Of a DNA stretch of 64,000 nt, positions 11,858-23,598 are shown piece after piece (within the stretch, counting starts at the first letter, position 1; each line of letters opens with the position of its first letter). The stretch spans positions 225,844-289,843 of the forward strand of contig MNCI01024321.1 of NCBI GenBank assembly GCA_015680685.1, in the 5' to 3' direction. Under the pieces are notes generated by a model, which saw nothing but the letters and a program-made list of their open reading frames with translations, did no database searches and was not told the origin of the DNA. The translations under genes and the position numbers were made by a program. This stretch comes from Gnetum montanum. Taxonomy: Eukaryota; Streptophyta; Gnetopsida; Gnetales; Gnetaceae.

Positions 11858-14800
11858 GTTTTCTTGAAGCCCATACACATCATTGTTGAGTTAGTGGGAA
11901 GTTTGTGCTACATTGGCGACCCTAAGGCAAACACCCCTTTGCCTGATATGAGCTTGGACAAGGTCTCATTATGGTTTCGACTAGGGGTAACGGAATTCCT
12001 TGCCTACATCCTTCAGAATTTCAGTGTGATGCTGTGGTTATACTTGTCCACGGATGTGGCCGGGGTCATGGTGGAGACATTGATGCTTCAAGCATCTAGA
12101 ATGATCACCAGGTTCATCACTAATGATCCATCGCTTAAGACAACAAGAAATGCAGCAAACATGATCAACCCATAGTACCTCACGGAGATTTGGACTATGC
12201 TAGAGTATAGTTAGTATAACGCTAATAATACTTTGATGGTGGCACATAGAGTTCACACATTGTTTTAGAACCCACTTAGCATCATGTACCATCTATAGGG
12301 GTAAGCCTGGCTAATATAGTATTTTTATGCTTTTTGGCTTTATTGGCTGAACTTCCTTTTCCTAACTTCCTTGATTTTATGAACTTCTTGTAGGTATAGG
12401 GTCAATGATAAAGGCTTGATCACTAATGATCAAACCTTGGTGGTTGATCAAACTGCCTTAGATGTATTTACCAAGGACCCTCAAATCAAAACTATTGTGT
12501 ATGAACAGTTATGAGGAGACTTTGATGAATACACTAAGAAATTTGCCCCTTTCTACAGGAAGTATGTGGTGAACAGGACGATACACAACTAATGGATGCA
12601 CCCTAGATTAGACCCTTGCAGTTGGAACCTCTGCTCAAACCACATCGAAAAAGAAGAAGAAAGGTAAACATAAGAGCTATAACATCTAACGTTTTATGGT
12701 TACTAAAGCTTTAAGTATTCTATCATTTTAACTAGTTATTGAACATGCTTATGTTGATGCTAAATGCTTGGTTGTTGCCTTGCAAGACCTCCTACTAATG
12801 TCACCTTACTACTATTAAGATGTCATGAGGATACCCTCATCTTGAAGTTTGATGAGGTAATACTAGGATAGAAGTGGCTAAGGGGACAAGTGCATAGATT
12901 CATTCAAGCAAACATTGAGCATGTAGGTTTACTTGATCTATTTGTGGCACCTATCCCTTCCATTCCTATTGTAGAGATGTTGCAGGTCATCGACTCCTTC
13001 AATAGAGAAGCTGATTGTTTTAGCATCTCTATTCAAGGTAATTATCATAGCCATTGATGAGGAAACATTTTGTCACTTGTTTGTTGTTTGTTTTGATGGG
13101 GCAAAGGTTACCACTAGAATAGTGAAGGAAGCAGGCCATTGTGAGGAAGTTTTGGAGTGGCTTGATGTCAGCATGGGTCACTGTGGGATTTTCATGGATA
13201 GATTCATGAACCTTGAGGCAAAGGCATCATATCCTTTGTTCAGGTACCGTGTGTTTCCAAAACTATTATAACAAAAGAAGGAATTTTAAGAGGATCTTGA
13301 TGGATGATATCGTATTCAATTAGGCAAGTACTTTGGCTATTGGGCTTCAAGATGAGATTCTCAAACTCCGTAATGGCGCCTCTATGATAATCCACATGCA
13401 TTTTTCATTTTTTGTAGACTATTTGAGAAATTTTTTAGAGTTCTTGGTGGTGTGGAGGAATGGACGATGGGTTGCCCAGGACCCAAACTAACTTTCTAGG
13501 CCTTGGATAAAACACATTTATCCAACCATATAGGCCCAAACCCACTAGAAAAGATTAATGATTCACTATTTTTTACCACCAAGGATCTTGGTATTAGGTG
13601 ATTCGAGTCCCTTGACAACATAGAGGATGAGTCCCTCATGATTGCAACGAGCATCTTGGAAGCCAAGCGACAATGGAGAGAAGCCAAGGCCAAGCTCAAA
13701 AGGCCTGTAGAGAAAGCACCACTAGTGTTAGAGTAACCCACACAAAAAAAGCTTAAGTTTAAGCTTAAGGCATCACATCATGTGGTCACAAGTATGCTTT
13801 ATTTATGTTTACATTATTCTATGTTTTAAGATTTTATGACTACATTATGGTTTCATGTGCTAATTGGGTTTCTATGTGCTATGGTTGTAGACAAGCATTG
13901 GAACATGGCAACCTAAGCTACTACAAAGGAGGAAGCATAGAGACATGTAGTTGCTACAGTAGAGGAGGAACAAAGGCATGCAGAGGAGGTGCTCTTATAG
14001 CAACATGAGGTTGAAGGGTTTGCTAATGTAGATATAGACAATCTAGACACCTTGTTTAGTGAGGCAATACTAGGTACATCCCCCATTGTCATCCCAGAGG
14101 AAGAAGAGAAGGAGCTAGGTATGCACATGTCTTAATTCTTCTCATTATATCATATTGTTTTATGTTTGATTTTCATCTTAACCATTTGATAATTGTTATG
14201 CTTATAGTAGTTTCTAAGTGACTAGTATAGGTCCTTGTCCCTGAGTTTTTTATGAAACCATGCATAGAGGTCTTGGACAAGGTGGAGTTCATGCATAAGA
14301 TAACTAGGAACATCATTGACTAGTTGCAACAAGTTGCACCTGAGATAGGTAAGAGCCTTATTTTCTATGCTTTAGTCATTTTTTTAGGTCATAGGTTGTG
14401 TTTAAGTTATGGCTATCTTAGGTTGTAAACTATGTTTATGGTTATGAAGTGCCTTATATGGAGTGGGACCCTAGCCAAGACATGGAGATTGACTCCTTGT
14501 TAAAGCTTCCCTCTAATGTCTCTAGTGTATCATTGAATATGTATGAGACTAATATTGATTTAGTAATGTCATGTGCAAAAATTTCATGGAAATTAGAGAG
14601 GTTCAATGAATCCCTATGGGAGCAGGTTGTGACCTTAAGGGAGAAACCTCAATGGTAGGAGGAGGGGAAGTTGATTAGAGAACTCCAGGATTGCAAGGCC
14701 TTTGTTAAAGCCCAAGTGGCTAACTCAAGGAAATTGCAGACCAAAGGGATAATGTGGGTCCACTACTGGCATGCCATCTAGGACAAGGTAGCACTCTCAT

Positions 14801-15459
14801 GGGAGATGGCAAAGTAGTAGATGCAAATGGACCTCATCTTCTAGAAGGTTAAGGATTGGAAAGATCACTATGCTTGGGTCCTAGAATGGGGTAAGACACA
14901 AAAGGATCATAAGTGATAGTATAAGGTTAATCGTGAGGCCTACATAAAGTGGCTCAAAGAGGAGTCAGTTGAATAATGTAAGAAAGAGTTGTTCATTCAT
15001 GGGATCCAAGCAAAGAGTGCCTATCAGCTCTTTGAGAGTACTCTCATGGTGGAGAAATCTTCTACTTCTCATATTACCACTATTGTAGGTGAGACCTCTA
15101 TGGCTACTATTACATGGAAGCCACCTCCTTGGATTGCAATAGAAAGGACTGACATCCTCACTGATGTTGATCTTAGGGATATTGACTAGGCTAATATGAG
15201 GAAGGACTAGATTCTCCATTGTTTAGAGGATGGCCTTCCACATTTACCTCCAAAAGTCATGGAGCTAGAGTCCCCATAGGTTTGATGTATTCTATGTTTT
15301 AGTTTTGTTTTAAGTTATGGTTTTATTTAAGTTATAGTTTTTTTGTTATTAGTTACTAATTGGCTATGTGTTGTTGCATTTCAAACATCATAAGACATTG
15401 GTGGCCCCATAGGTGAGGGTGGGGATGACCCATCACTTCCTCCTCTAGATATTCCTTAG
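11858..15459 (+). pseudogene. Accessory gene of element A: FCP1/NIF-like domain plus helical C-terminus, antisense to A, intron-containing
   Basis: The first recognisable exon (11858-12300) aligns by eye with plant FCP1/NIF-type HAD phosphatases: a hydrophobic strand then VELVG where the catalytic Asp motif should be, R-L-G-V-T-E-F-L ahead of VMLW, and YNANNTL then a conserved L-x-NP near the exon end. The usual DD of the last HAD motif is AH here, so it would be catalytically dead. Introns with GT-AG ends fit at 12301-12393, 12664-12786, 13792-13890, 14119-14207 and one starting at 15280. The exon from 12787 to about 13270 encodes FDEVILG, VIDSFN and KEAGH. Later exons are Glu/Ala-rich (13891-14118), then charged and helical (14440-15200), and the end reads DDPSLPPLDIP then stop at 15457. 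Element C carries the same gene on its minus strand with several introns at the same places. Several TAG stops fall at Gln positions of the C copy. Function is unknown. Confidence 0.7.
12301..12393 (+). other. Intron of the accessory gene (element A copy)
   Basis: The 93-base segment begins GTAAGC and ends CTTGTAG and is T-rich. It falls right after the FCP1-like exon. The element C copy has an 80-base GTAAGT...CTAG segment at the same place (31297-31218, minus strand). Conserved position with diverged content supports a true intron. Confidence 0.7.
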
Positions 15460-16219
15460 CATCCTTCATTTGTCTATTTTAGTTTGTTAGCTAGATATGC
15501 TTTTTTTTATGTCAATGGCTATTTTTAGCCAAGAATATGTTATGGATGACTATTATTTTTTTTTGTCATTTCGCCACACAGTGTGGCCATGGCTATGCAT
15601 GTTATAAATAATTTAAATTTAAAATTTTGGTTTGAGTTTTGGCTATATATACATTGTTCTAGTATTATAAATGTTGCAAATGGCTATGTTGACAATTTTG
15701 ATTATAAAGTTAAATGGCTAAAAAATGCATTTAAAGGCTAAATGTAAATAAGGTAAAGAAGATGTTTGCTACTCTTAGGTTACGATAGGCCTAAATTGTG
15801 TTATTTTACTAGTTTAAGGCCATGGAAGGCCATGTTTTGTGATTTGTTTTTGCTAGTTTAAGGCCATGATAGGCCCACAATGTTGAAAAAAAATCATATT
15901 TTTTGGTGATTTTTCTATTTTAAAGTTTTTATGGTTTTTTCATTTATACTATGCTAAACAAGTAAAGTAAAGAAAGACAAAAAGCTGTAATAAATATAAC
16001 TACAACTAAAATAAATTTCTAGGCTATATGCATAAAAAGTAGAATAAACATAGGAAAAAAAAGCGACAACTGATCAACAAAGAGAAGACTTAGGCTAAAT
16101 GGTTATGGTACAAGTGGTTATAAAGGTCATAAGTCCACAACATGGAAGGAGTAGGGGTGCATGTTACTTGTGCAAACGTTTTCTAATCTTTCAAAGATTA
16201 GGAAATGTATAAGGCTTGT
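15460..16219. other. AT-rich spacer of element A with TTAAGGCC motif cluster, up to the B insertion
   Basis: No gene is recognised. The motif cluster at 15808-15872 has two units ('TAGTTTAAGGCCATGGAAGG' and 'TAGTTTAAGGCCATGATAGG'). In element C the corresponding cluster (27536-27905) also lies between protease and the accessory gene. The last bases before element B (16197-16208) read TTAGGAAATGTA, which recur at the other junction (57821-57832). Confidence 0.55.
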
Positions 16220-17203
16220 TGATGAGCATTAAACTATCATGTTGATGGGCCCATGTTGATGTAGCCTCATTGATAAGCCCCCATTGATGAGGCCTCGTTT
16301 ACATGGTATTGCCCCATCGATAGGGCTCCATTTACCTAGCGTTGCCTTGTCGACAGGGTTGCACGAATGTAGTGTTTGCTACATCTACAAGGCCCCATCA
16401 ACATAGCCTTGTAGCAAAAACTATAAATACGAGCTCACTGTTGTGTTTATAGGTACTAGTCGAACTCTTGCAATTTTTACATACAAAAGTTGAAATATTT
16501 TCCCAAGTACCCGTAGTAGGAGTAAATGAGTGTACAGGTCTTTATTTGAGCATCGTTGTACCTAAACATGATAGTGTGTGTCTGATAATAAAGATGAGCT
16601 TCTTAATAAACCTTATAGCATTCTAGATAATATAAATGTTTCATTCATGTATTTAATCTTTTCAGTTATTTATTCAATGTTTCTTAGTAATTAAGCTAAT
16701 TGAGTAGTTAAGTGAGATAGGCTAAATAGCAATTAAGTAAACACATAAGTATGATCACTTTGAGTGTAGACACACATCCTCTTGGTAATCCCACTAGTGT
16801 TATTACTTAGTTCACCCAGTAGCATAGCACTTGGTAACCCAACAGTGGATACGTGCATTCAAGACATGTATGGAAAGTTGGATAGGATGCTTATGTTAGG
16901 ACTAGTTAGAGACTAGTTAAGTAGTTAAATTAAATTAGTTATTAAATTACTTCATCTCTTTAGTTTAAGTACCAAATAACATAAAACATAAAATAATAAA
17001 AATCATATGCCTCGATTACACTTAACCATACCTTTGTACATCACAAGTGTAATTGGGAAGACAACGAATGACCATTAGGGTGAGGTTCACTTCCTAGACA
17101 ACTAGTGTACTAAAAGACAAAGTTCATGGAATTCGACTAGATCATGAGTGAATGCTTCATGATTCGTATGGTTGAGCGTAGGGGTACCTTTTACCACTCA
17201 TCA
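16220..17203 (+). repeat. 5' LTR of element B
   Basis: It starts TGATGAGCAT and ends CCACTCATCA just before the primer site. Its first 680 bases match 57163-57824. It includes ACTATAAATAC near 16419 as a TATA box and a downstream AATAAAGATGAG stretch near 16580 that may hold the polyadenylation signal. The early part contains GC-richer repeats of 'GATGGGGCC/GATGAGGCC' type. Its 3' half resembles the LTR of D, showing that B and D are related. Confidence 0.85.
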
Positions 17204-17224
17204 TTGGCATCATTGCTAGGGACT
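17204..17224 (+). other. Primer binding site of element B (tRNA-Asp type, decayed)
   Basis: The bases after the LTR read TTGGCATCATTGCTAGGGAC. This is the tRNA-Asp-complementary site typical of Athila-type elements (TGGCGCCGTTGCCGGGG) with C-to-T and G-to-A changes at CpG and CCG sites. Element D has a similar site directly after its 5' LTR. Confidence 0.7.
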
Positions 17225-17354
17225 CTTTCTATTGAAGTGTGCACTATCTAGGATTAGTAAACATCATTAACATTGTTGGAAGAATTCAAGGTTAACATTG
17301 CTTTCACATGAAATATAATTATATAAGCAGATTGATATTCTATTTTTTTACAAA

Positions 17355-19830
17355 ATGTATTCTTCTCTCAGGCATGATGATGTTAAACTACTAGTCCCGC
17401 AACAGTGTAAGGTGATATATACTCATCTAGATGAGTATGTGGTTGATTTCACCTTCATCCTACATTAGGATGAACAATAGTGCTAGCATGACATGGAAGG
17501 TAACACTGTAATGCCTCTTGATTGATGTGTGCCTGTGATGCAGCTTCAAACTCTTAAGAAGTTAGGCATCCATGATCTTCAAGAGGAGTATGTTGTGCAT
17601 AATTACGACTAGTAGGACTATCATCCCACTAAAATACAATGCTAGAGAGATTGATACCAGGAGAAGCAACATGATTTTGTGAAAGGGAAACAATTCACGA
17701 GTCCCTTGTTCCTACTGAACCAAGATGATAATGAGGACCCTTTATCTAGGGGCTCTCAACATAAAAATTCTCCACCCCTTGATACTAGTGATGGGGGTGT
17801 GAACTTGAATCTACATTCCACTATCAACAAACTAGGTTTAAGTAAATATGGTAGTCAAGGTAATGGCTCAGACAAGCATTAAGATGATAAGAAACCTGAA
17901 AATTATGGTTGTGACAATTTAAGGGGAGTTGGTAGATACTATGGTGGTGGTAGTCATCCTCCCTCTCCATCCTCTTCATTTGCATCTTCTTCTTCCTGTT
18001 CTTCTAGTTCTAAAAAATGCCATAGAAGGAATAATTGTTATGGAGGTGATTAGTAGGACAATAATACTAACCACCATGTCCATAATAATTGAAGGGGTAA
18101 CAGAGAACATCATTGGCAACAATGAAATAATAATGATGATGAGCCTTTACTAGCAACTTGAAGCATGCTTACCATTGTAGAGGCAGTTAAGATCCTAACT
18201 CAACATGTGAAAGATACTCGGATCAAGTGCTTAGTCATGAACAATATCCCAATATTTGAGGGGGATATAACTATAATATGAAAAACCATCTACAAGTCTT
18301 TCATGATGCCTACGTCTTACAAAACATAGAGAATGACTGGCAGAAATTGAAGCTATTCCCCAAGACACTCATCAAAGAGGTAGAAAGCTGGCATTGGTCC
18401 TGGAGTCAAAATTTATCTATAGATGGAGTACCATGCTAGAACTATTTACTGAAAAATACCAAACATAATCTAGAATGTCTAATCTGAGAAGGTAAATCCA
18501 AGGTTGGAAACAGAGAACACATGAACTCTTGGATGCCATCATGGGTAGATATTATTCTCTCTTGCATTAATGCCTTGGCCATAATTATTCTTAGAGGGAA
18601 AAACTTCACCACATCATAGATGGGCTCAGAGCAGAAATCAGAAGAGCTCTTGGGGCTTATGCCTAAGGGAGACTATCCAAACTAAGAGCTCATTAGATAC
18701 AAAGGCTAATAGAGCAAGTAGCAAAAGAAAAAGATGAGTTGCAAAAAATGGAAAGTGTAGAAGAATATAATAGGGACCCTTCCATCAAGAAAAGGAGGTT
18801 TGATTTTATGATGAGGAGGAGTCACCACTCGACGAGGTGGTGAACAGGAAAACCTTGCCCATTCAAAAATTAATTTTTGATATTTGGGAAAAATTTGATA
18901 AATTATGGGACTCTTTGGATGAAAATTACAAACTACTATGAAGAATGCTAAAGAATTCAAAGAGAAAAATAGTGATTGCAACTACATGAGGCAGAAAGAA
19001 GCTGAATGTGCCTACCAAAGAGGTAAGGGCAAAGATGCTATAGTAGAAGAAGTTATGGAGACAGAATTTGATGATGATGTTGGATGTGACATTTGTCAAT
19101 ATGAACATCCNTTGATGATGATGTTGGATGTGACATTTGTCAATATGAACATCCTAAGGGATGTTGCCTTGTGGTGCCACACTTACAAGAGTCTAGAGTG
19201 TATGCACTGAATACTTGACTAGCACAAAGACAAGCACCCAGATGATTACCTTTTCCTCAAGGTAATCCAAGATAGTTCCATCAACAATAACAAGCTTATT
19301 ATCTAAGTGGAGCTCCACCACAACCATATGAGCAATACCAGCATTGGCACCAACCAAAATCATGGAGAATGCCATCGCCAAAATAGTAGTACCCTTATAG
19401 GCAACCAGATTCATAAGGTTACTATGTTCAGTAACCTATTTCTCCATGAAGCTCTATAAGCCATGCCTAATTTCAACATCACTATTATGCTCTAGAGTAC
19501 CAATGAACTCATTTACCATCTACTTGAGGGGAGAACTCATATCCATACTACCCTTCACATATTTTTGCACACATCCCTCTACCTTGAACTCAATTACCTC
19601 TTACTCTATCCATGCAAGGTGAAATTCACCTATAATCATAGCAATGAAATGCTATGAGGGTTGTAAATTTACAGCTAGCCTTCCAGCTGAGTGGTTTGAA
19701 AAATCGATACAAGAAATGCCATTTTTTTGACTCAACAATCCTTCCAAACACTCACATTCTAATGTGGTTGGTTGCCCTATACCTCCAACACCCTCATCCT
19801 CTTTATCAAACACATTCGAGATCCCTTCAA
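17355..19830 (+). pseudogene. gag of element B
   Basis: The start is set by ATGTATTCTTCT at 17355, matching ATGTCTTCTTCT of D at the same distance from the LTR. The N-terminal part keeps HLDEYVVDF and FILH, shared with D. A Ser-rich stretch at about 17955-18010 is followed by a His/Asn/Arg-rich region. The gag core is recognisable from about 18180 to 18760 by comparison with D, and an Asp/Glu-rich end precedes a Cys motif, CDIC-x-YEHPKGCC, near 19085 and again after the duplicated segment. A Pro/Gln-rich tail runs to about 19830. TAG and TAA stops and frameshifts are frequent. The segment at 19068-19154 is duplicated around an N. Confidence 0.7.
19068..19154. repeat. Perfect 43-base duplication around a single N
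   Basis: Bases 19068-19110 and 19112-19154 are identical, separated by one N at 19111. Everything nearby is heavily diverged, so a perfect duplication with an N between is best read as two overlapping contig ends that were joined without merging. Element D has a single copy of this region. Confidence 0.9.
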
Positions 19831-19839
19831 ACAAAATGT

Positions 19840-20560
19840 GACCTTATATTTGTATCATGATGTTAACTCATGCTATCTTTGATTGGATCAAGGTTGGAAA
19901 CCTTCCCATGAAAAGGTCTAATCTAGGAAGTCCTCTTATTTACTTACAGATCACTAAACATGAGCCAAGCAAGGATCTTCTTAATTCTAGTTTTGATGGC
20001 AATCTCTTCTCCTATGACATGTACAAGGCTTGGTACCTACCATCTCTCAAACAAAGAAATATCCATTTGGAATTGGCAGACTAGTCAATCATTATACCTT
20101 TGGGGTTAGTGGAAGACATTATGATCATAGTTTGTGGGTGGTCCTATCCTGCTGATTTTCTAGTGATCAAGGATGAAAACTACAAAGGTGAATTTCCTAT
20201 CATTATGGAACATACATGGTTGAGCACTGTTGGTGCATAAAAGGGCATTAGGAACCTCTCCTTGGAAATCTCCAAAGAAAATAAATTTGGATGGATTGAG
20301 AAGAAGTAAGTTTCATGCATCTCATACAATGCTAATGGGTGCAATTGTGTGTAGAAAATCTAGTCCATTAAAAGTACATTCATCAAAGCATGTAATCATT
20401 GTGTGCATGAAATTGATATCCAAAAGTGCTTGTATGTAGTAGCTAGAAAATAGGAGGGCACCTAGTGGTTGACAGCTAACTTTGATAATAGCACACTATG
20501 CATGGAACCTATTAAGAGCTTGACATGTGCCTATGTTAAGGACATCGACAAACTTAATTA
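19840..20560 (+). pseudogene. Protease region of element B
   Basis: The segment aligns with the D protease region: GSPLIYLQI near 19940, then LLNSSFDGNLF where the aspartic protease D-T/S-G motif would stand (the Asp is Asn and the motif is lost), and FPIIMEHTWLST near 20200, the family's I-x-GR-x-WL end motif with the Gly-Arg lost. It lies between gag and reverse transcriptase in the usual order. It is inactive. Confidence 0.65.
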
Positions 20561-21445
20561 AGTTCATCACCAAATCTTTGATGATGAAGATGATGATACC
20601 TATTAGGGAAATTTAGAAATCCCTAATAATTTAAAGCTAGAGCCCCTAGAGTTAAAAACTCTACTAGTCAACATGGAGTATGCTTTTTTAAACAATGGCA
20701 AGCTAGTTATCATCAATGCAAATCTTACTCCCAAATAAAAGCATAAGTTGTTGAAGGTGGTCAACAAATAGACAGTAGCCTTTTCTTGGTCATATCCTGA
20801 ACTAACCCAAATTGATCCAAGGATATGCTAGCATTGTATCTACATCAACTTGGCCATCAAGCTAAGAAGGTAGCCACAAAGATGGTTGAATCCCAAGTTA
20901 AAGCAAATTTTCAAAGATGAAATAGAACAACTCCTTAAGGTAGGGTTCATCTATCCCATCATGAATAATGAGTGGATTAGCCCACTCGTAATTGTGGCAA
21001 AGAAAGGTAGCAAGTGGTAGGTCTGCATTGACTTTAGGGTATCGAATATGGTACCATTTAAAAATCATTTTCCATTGTCACTTGCGAACCAAGTGTTGGA
21101 CACTATATCTAGGCATTATTATTATAGCTTCTTAGATGGTTATAGTGGCTATAACCAAATCTAGATTGCACCTAAAGATCAAGCCAAAACAACATTCAAG
21201 AGTTCCTAGAGGAATTTTGCATATTGTAAGATGTCATCTAGTCTATGCAATGCCCTTGCAAAATTTCATCATTGGGTCCTTAGTATTTTTCAACAAAAAA
21301 TTGGTAGCAGGGTATAGGTCTTTATGGATGACTTTTTTACCTATGGGGCTACATTTGAGCAAGCCTTGGACCACCTTGAGCAAGTACTAAAAATATGTGT
21401 TGAAAGAAACCTTGGGCTCAATTGGCAAAAAAGCCATTTAATAGT
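20561..21445 (+). pseudogene. Reverse transcriptase of element B, 5' part (split by C)
   Basis: Recognisable motifs in order are VGFIYPI and WISPLVIVAKK (about 20940-21010), CIDFRVSN near 21025, FLDGYSGYNQI near 21130, a degenerate SLCNA segment near 21240, and the active site FMDDF-x-TYG near 21325. The frame continues to SHLIV at 21445, where element C is inserted. The sequence resumes at 41206 with the next residues of the same domain. One frameshift lies before the active-site block and several stops are TAG. Confidence 0.8.
21441..21445 (+). other. Target site duplication of element C, left copy
   Basis: ATAGT abuts TGAAACACC of the 5' LTR. The right partner is AATGT at 41201-41205. The match is three of five bases, as expected for an old insertion. 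The split reverse transcriptase reads on across this point. Confidence 0.55.
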
Positions 21446-23081
21446 TGAAACACCACCAAATTTGGGTGATAGCACCTTAATGGAAAATTTGTCTAAGTGC
21501 CAACATGAGGTAAAGTTTTTGAAAGTGTTTGGCCCATGCTTCCACTTTTGGGATTATGCTCTAGAGCATACTTAGCATAGCATGTAGCACAAAGCCATAT
21601 TTGCAAAATTTTCAAAGTGTTGATAGTAGATGCAAAAATTTTTCGAAGTGTTGTGCTATGCTCCCATTCTCCCTGCTACGCTCTAGAGCATAGTTAGTGT
21701 AGCATGAAGTTTAGTGGCTAGTTTGACTAAGTGTCAAGCTAGGAGCTGTCAAGCTAACTCAAAATGGAAGAAACATTTTGGTAGATTTTCTAACTCCTCA
21801 AGCTACCCCTCCTGCTATGCTCTAGAGCGTAGCCAACATAACTCGGACAAGGATTGCAAGTTTTGCCAATTTTTTTCTAAGTGTTAGTGCAATGCTCTCA
21901 CTTTTCTAAGCTTTTGGAGGTTGTCCTGCATTACTACACCAAAAGTTTTCAGAGCTTAGCACCAGTCTTTATCTCAAACTCAAAACTCTTCTAGCAAGCA
22001 AGATCAGCAATTTCCATCTCTTTTGCATCCCCTATTTGTTCCAAAATTGTACCTACACTTGACCCCACTTGAAAGAGGGGAGAGCGTAGTCCCAAATTTT
22101 AGCCTCCAAATTGCACTATTTTGAACTGTTTGTAGGTACATTGTTGTGTTTTCAACTCTAGCACATGCAATCTTGTCAACATAGTCACGGTTCAACAGTT
22201 TCTTGGGGTCCATTGAAGCACACCAGAGAGTAACACTAGTTACTCTAGTGGGAGCATAGTTGGGTCTAGCATAGCCCCACCTACCATCATGCCACATGGT
22301 ACTTGATCCACACTTTAAGTCAAACCTAAACTCTATAAATACCCTAGAATTTCACACTTTAGTGGTTGGTAAATTCAAAGTTCAATTGACATTTTTCAGT
22401 CGACAACTCTACATTCTCATGCCATTTTTCACTTGACAAACTTAAAGTAAACTAAGCATCCCTTGCACCTGAGAGTGCTTAGCACCTTGGTAGCACCTTT
22501 GCATCACTGCCCAGTATACCACAGCACACTGTAGCCTACAGGACACTATAATAGCCAACCTAGGAGGCATAGATTTCATGATCTACGTCAATTTTCACAA
22601 CCTAGACATCCCAGAGACTATGACTATGCCACCTACTACACCTATCTATATATGATGTACCTCATTACCTCTTATTTGTAATTGCTATGCTCCCCTCCCC
22701 TTTTTTGGGGTAGTGCCATTCTTCCTCTCTCAAACTCCTTTACATTTTCAAGCATTTTCTTTGGCATTTAGCATCGCACTCACATTTCTTCGATATTTTA
22801 CATGCATTTGCATGTTTGCACTACCATTTTCACAATGGGAAACCCTACTATGATTGGGCTTAGTTGGCCCTAGTACCATTGAAAACACCGAGTGAACCCC
22901 TATCACTTGTTCATCAAAATACTTCATAAGTCTCAGTTCAATCAACAAGATTGCCCTAGGTGCTTTGCCTTTGTTTTCCTCCTCTAGTGGTGACCCTTTA
23001 AATAGGGGTTGGGTTAGGATTATATCACAATCGTGGACCCCTTCATGTGATCATTTTAGCCACTAATGTATTTAGTCACTA
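21446..23081 (+). repeat. 5' LTR of element C
   Basis: It runs from TGAAACACCACC to TTAGTCACTA, matching 39575-41199. U3 holds three copies, about 120-140 bases apart (near 21555, 21675 and 21815), of a block with the palindrome TGCTCTAGAGCA. The TATA box CTATAAATACC lies near 22331. The end is CTA rather than CA in both copies, so the exact last base is uncertain by one or two. Confidence 0.88.
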
Positions 23082-23104
23082 TATTTTTTCTGATGCTAGA
23101 AGGA
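23082..23104 (+). other. Candidate primer binding site of element C
   Basis: After the LTR the sequence reads TATTTTTTCTGATGCTAGAAGG and then AGGGCC. Element A has the same TGATGCTAGAAGGAGGG stretch at its LTR end (complement, 60700-60715). Conservation at this exact place in two diverged elements argues for the primer site. It does not start with the canonical TGG; TGATGC could be a decayed TGGTGC or TGGCGC. The tRNA is not assigned. Confidence 0.5.
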
Positions 23105-23598
23105 GGGCCTTGCTTGTTCCTTATGCATTCAATAGTAGTCCCGCGTGCTCTCTGCACCTCTATTACTAGATTTGAGCTAGCATAGACTTAACACCCCTAT
23201 GGACCTACCATGGTAGTAGTTGGATTCTAGGCTAGTGCAGGAGTTGTCTACGAGTCACTTTGTGTAGATTGGACCCAGTTGTCGATTCCCCTGGAACCCT
23301 ACTGGACGAAAGCCAAAGCGTATCTTTGGCACTTAACCAAAACTTTGGGTGCTTGGGAGACTGTAGCTAGATCTTGTCATTAGAGCATAGCTAGCTCTAG
23401 CATAGTGAGTGTAGCACCATAGTTAGTCACTTTTCAACAACATTTTTAGAGTTCATCATTTTTTGGTGAATTTTAGACTTGGCCATTTTTTTCATCATTT
23501 TTCAACATTTGCTTACTTAGTCATTTTTTAGCATTTTCTATACTTAGTCATTTTTCTTTAAGCATTGCAACTTTTTCATTTTTGCATAGCATCACATC
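23105..23598. other. Leader of element C, no gene recognised
   Basis: This is non-coding sequence between primer site and gag start. It has T-rich repeats of 'CATTTTTCA/CATTTTTTAG' type near 23440-23580 and a CTCTAG-type palindrome near 23380-23400 similar to those in the LTR. Confidence 0.5.

Noticed and set aside
13038-13075. Possible intron starting GTAATT at 13038
   Set aside because: The C copy is coding through the matching place (VVLDLIDDFF with VIIIAIDEETF in A), so the GT is inside an exon and a frameshift explains the break.
17929-18153. Val/Ile/Leu-rich plus-strand frame
   Set aside because: It is a shifted frame over the Ser-rich part of B gag; the gag frame is supported by comparison with D.
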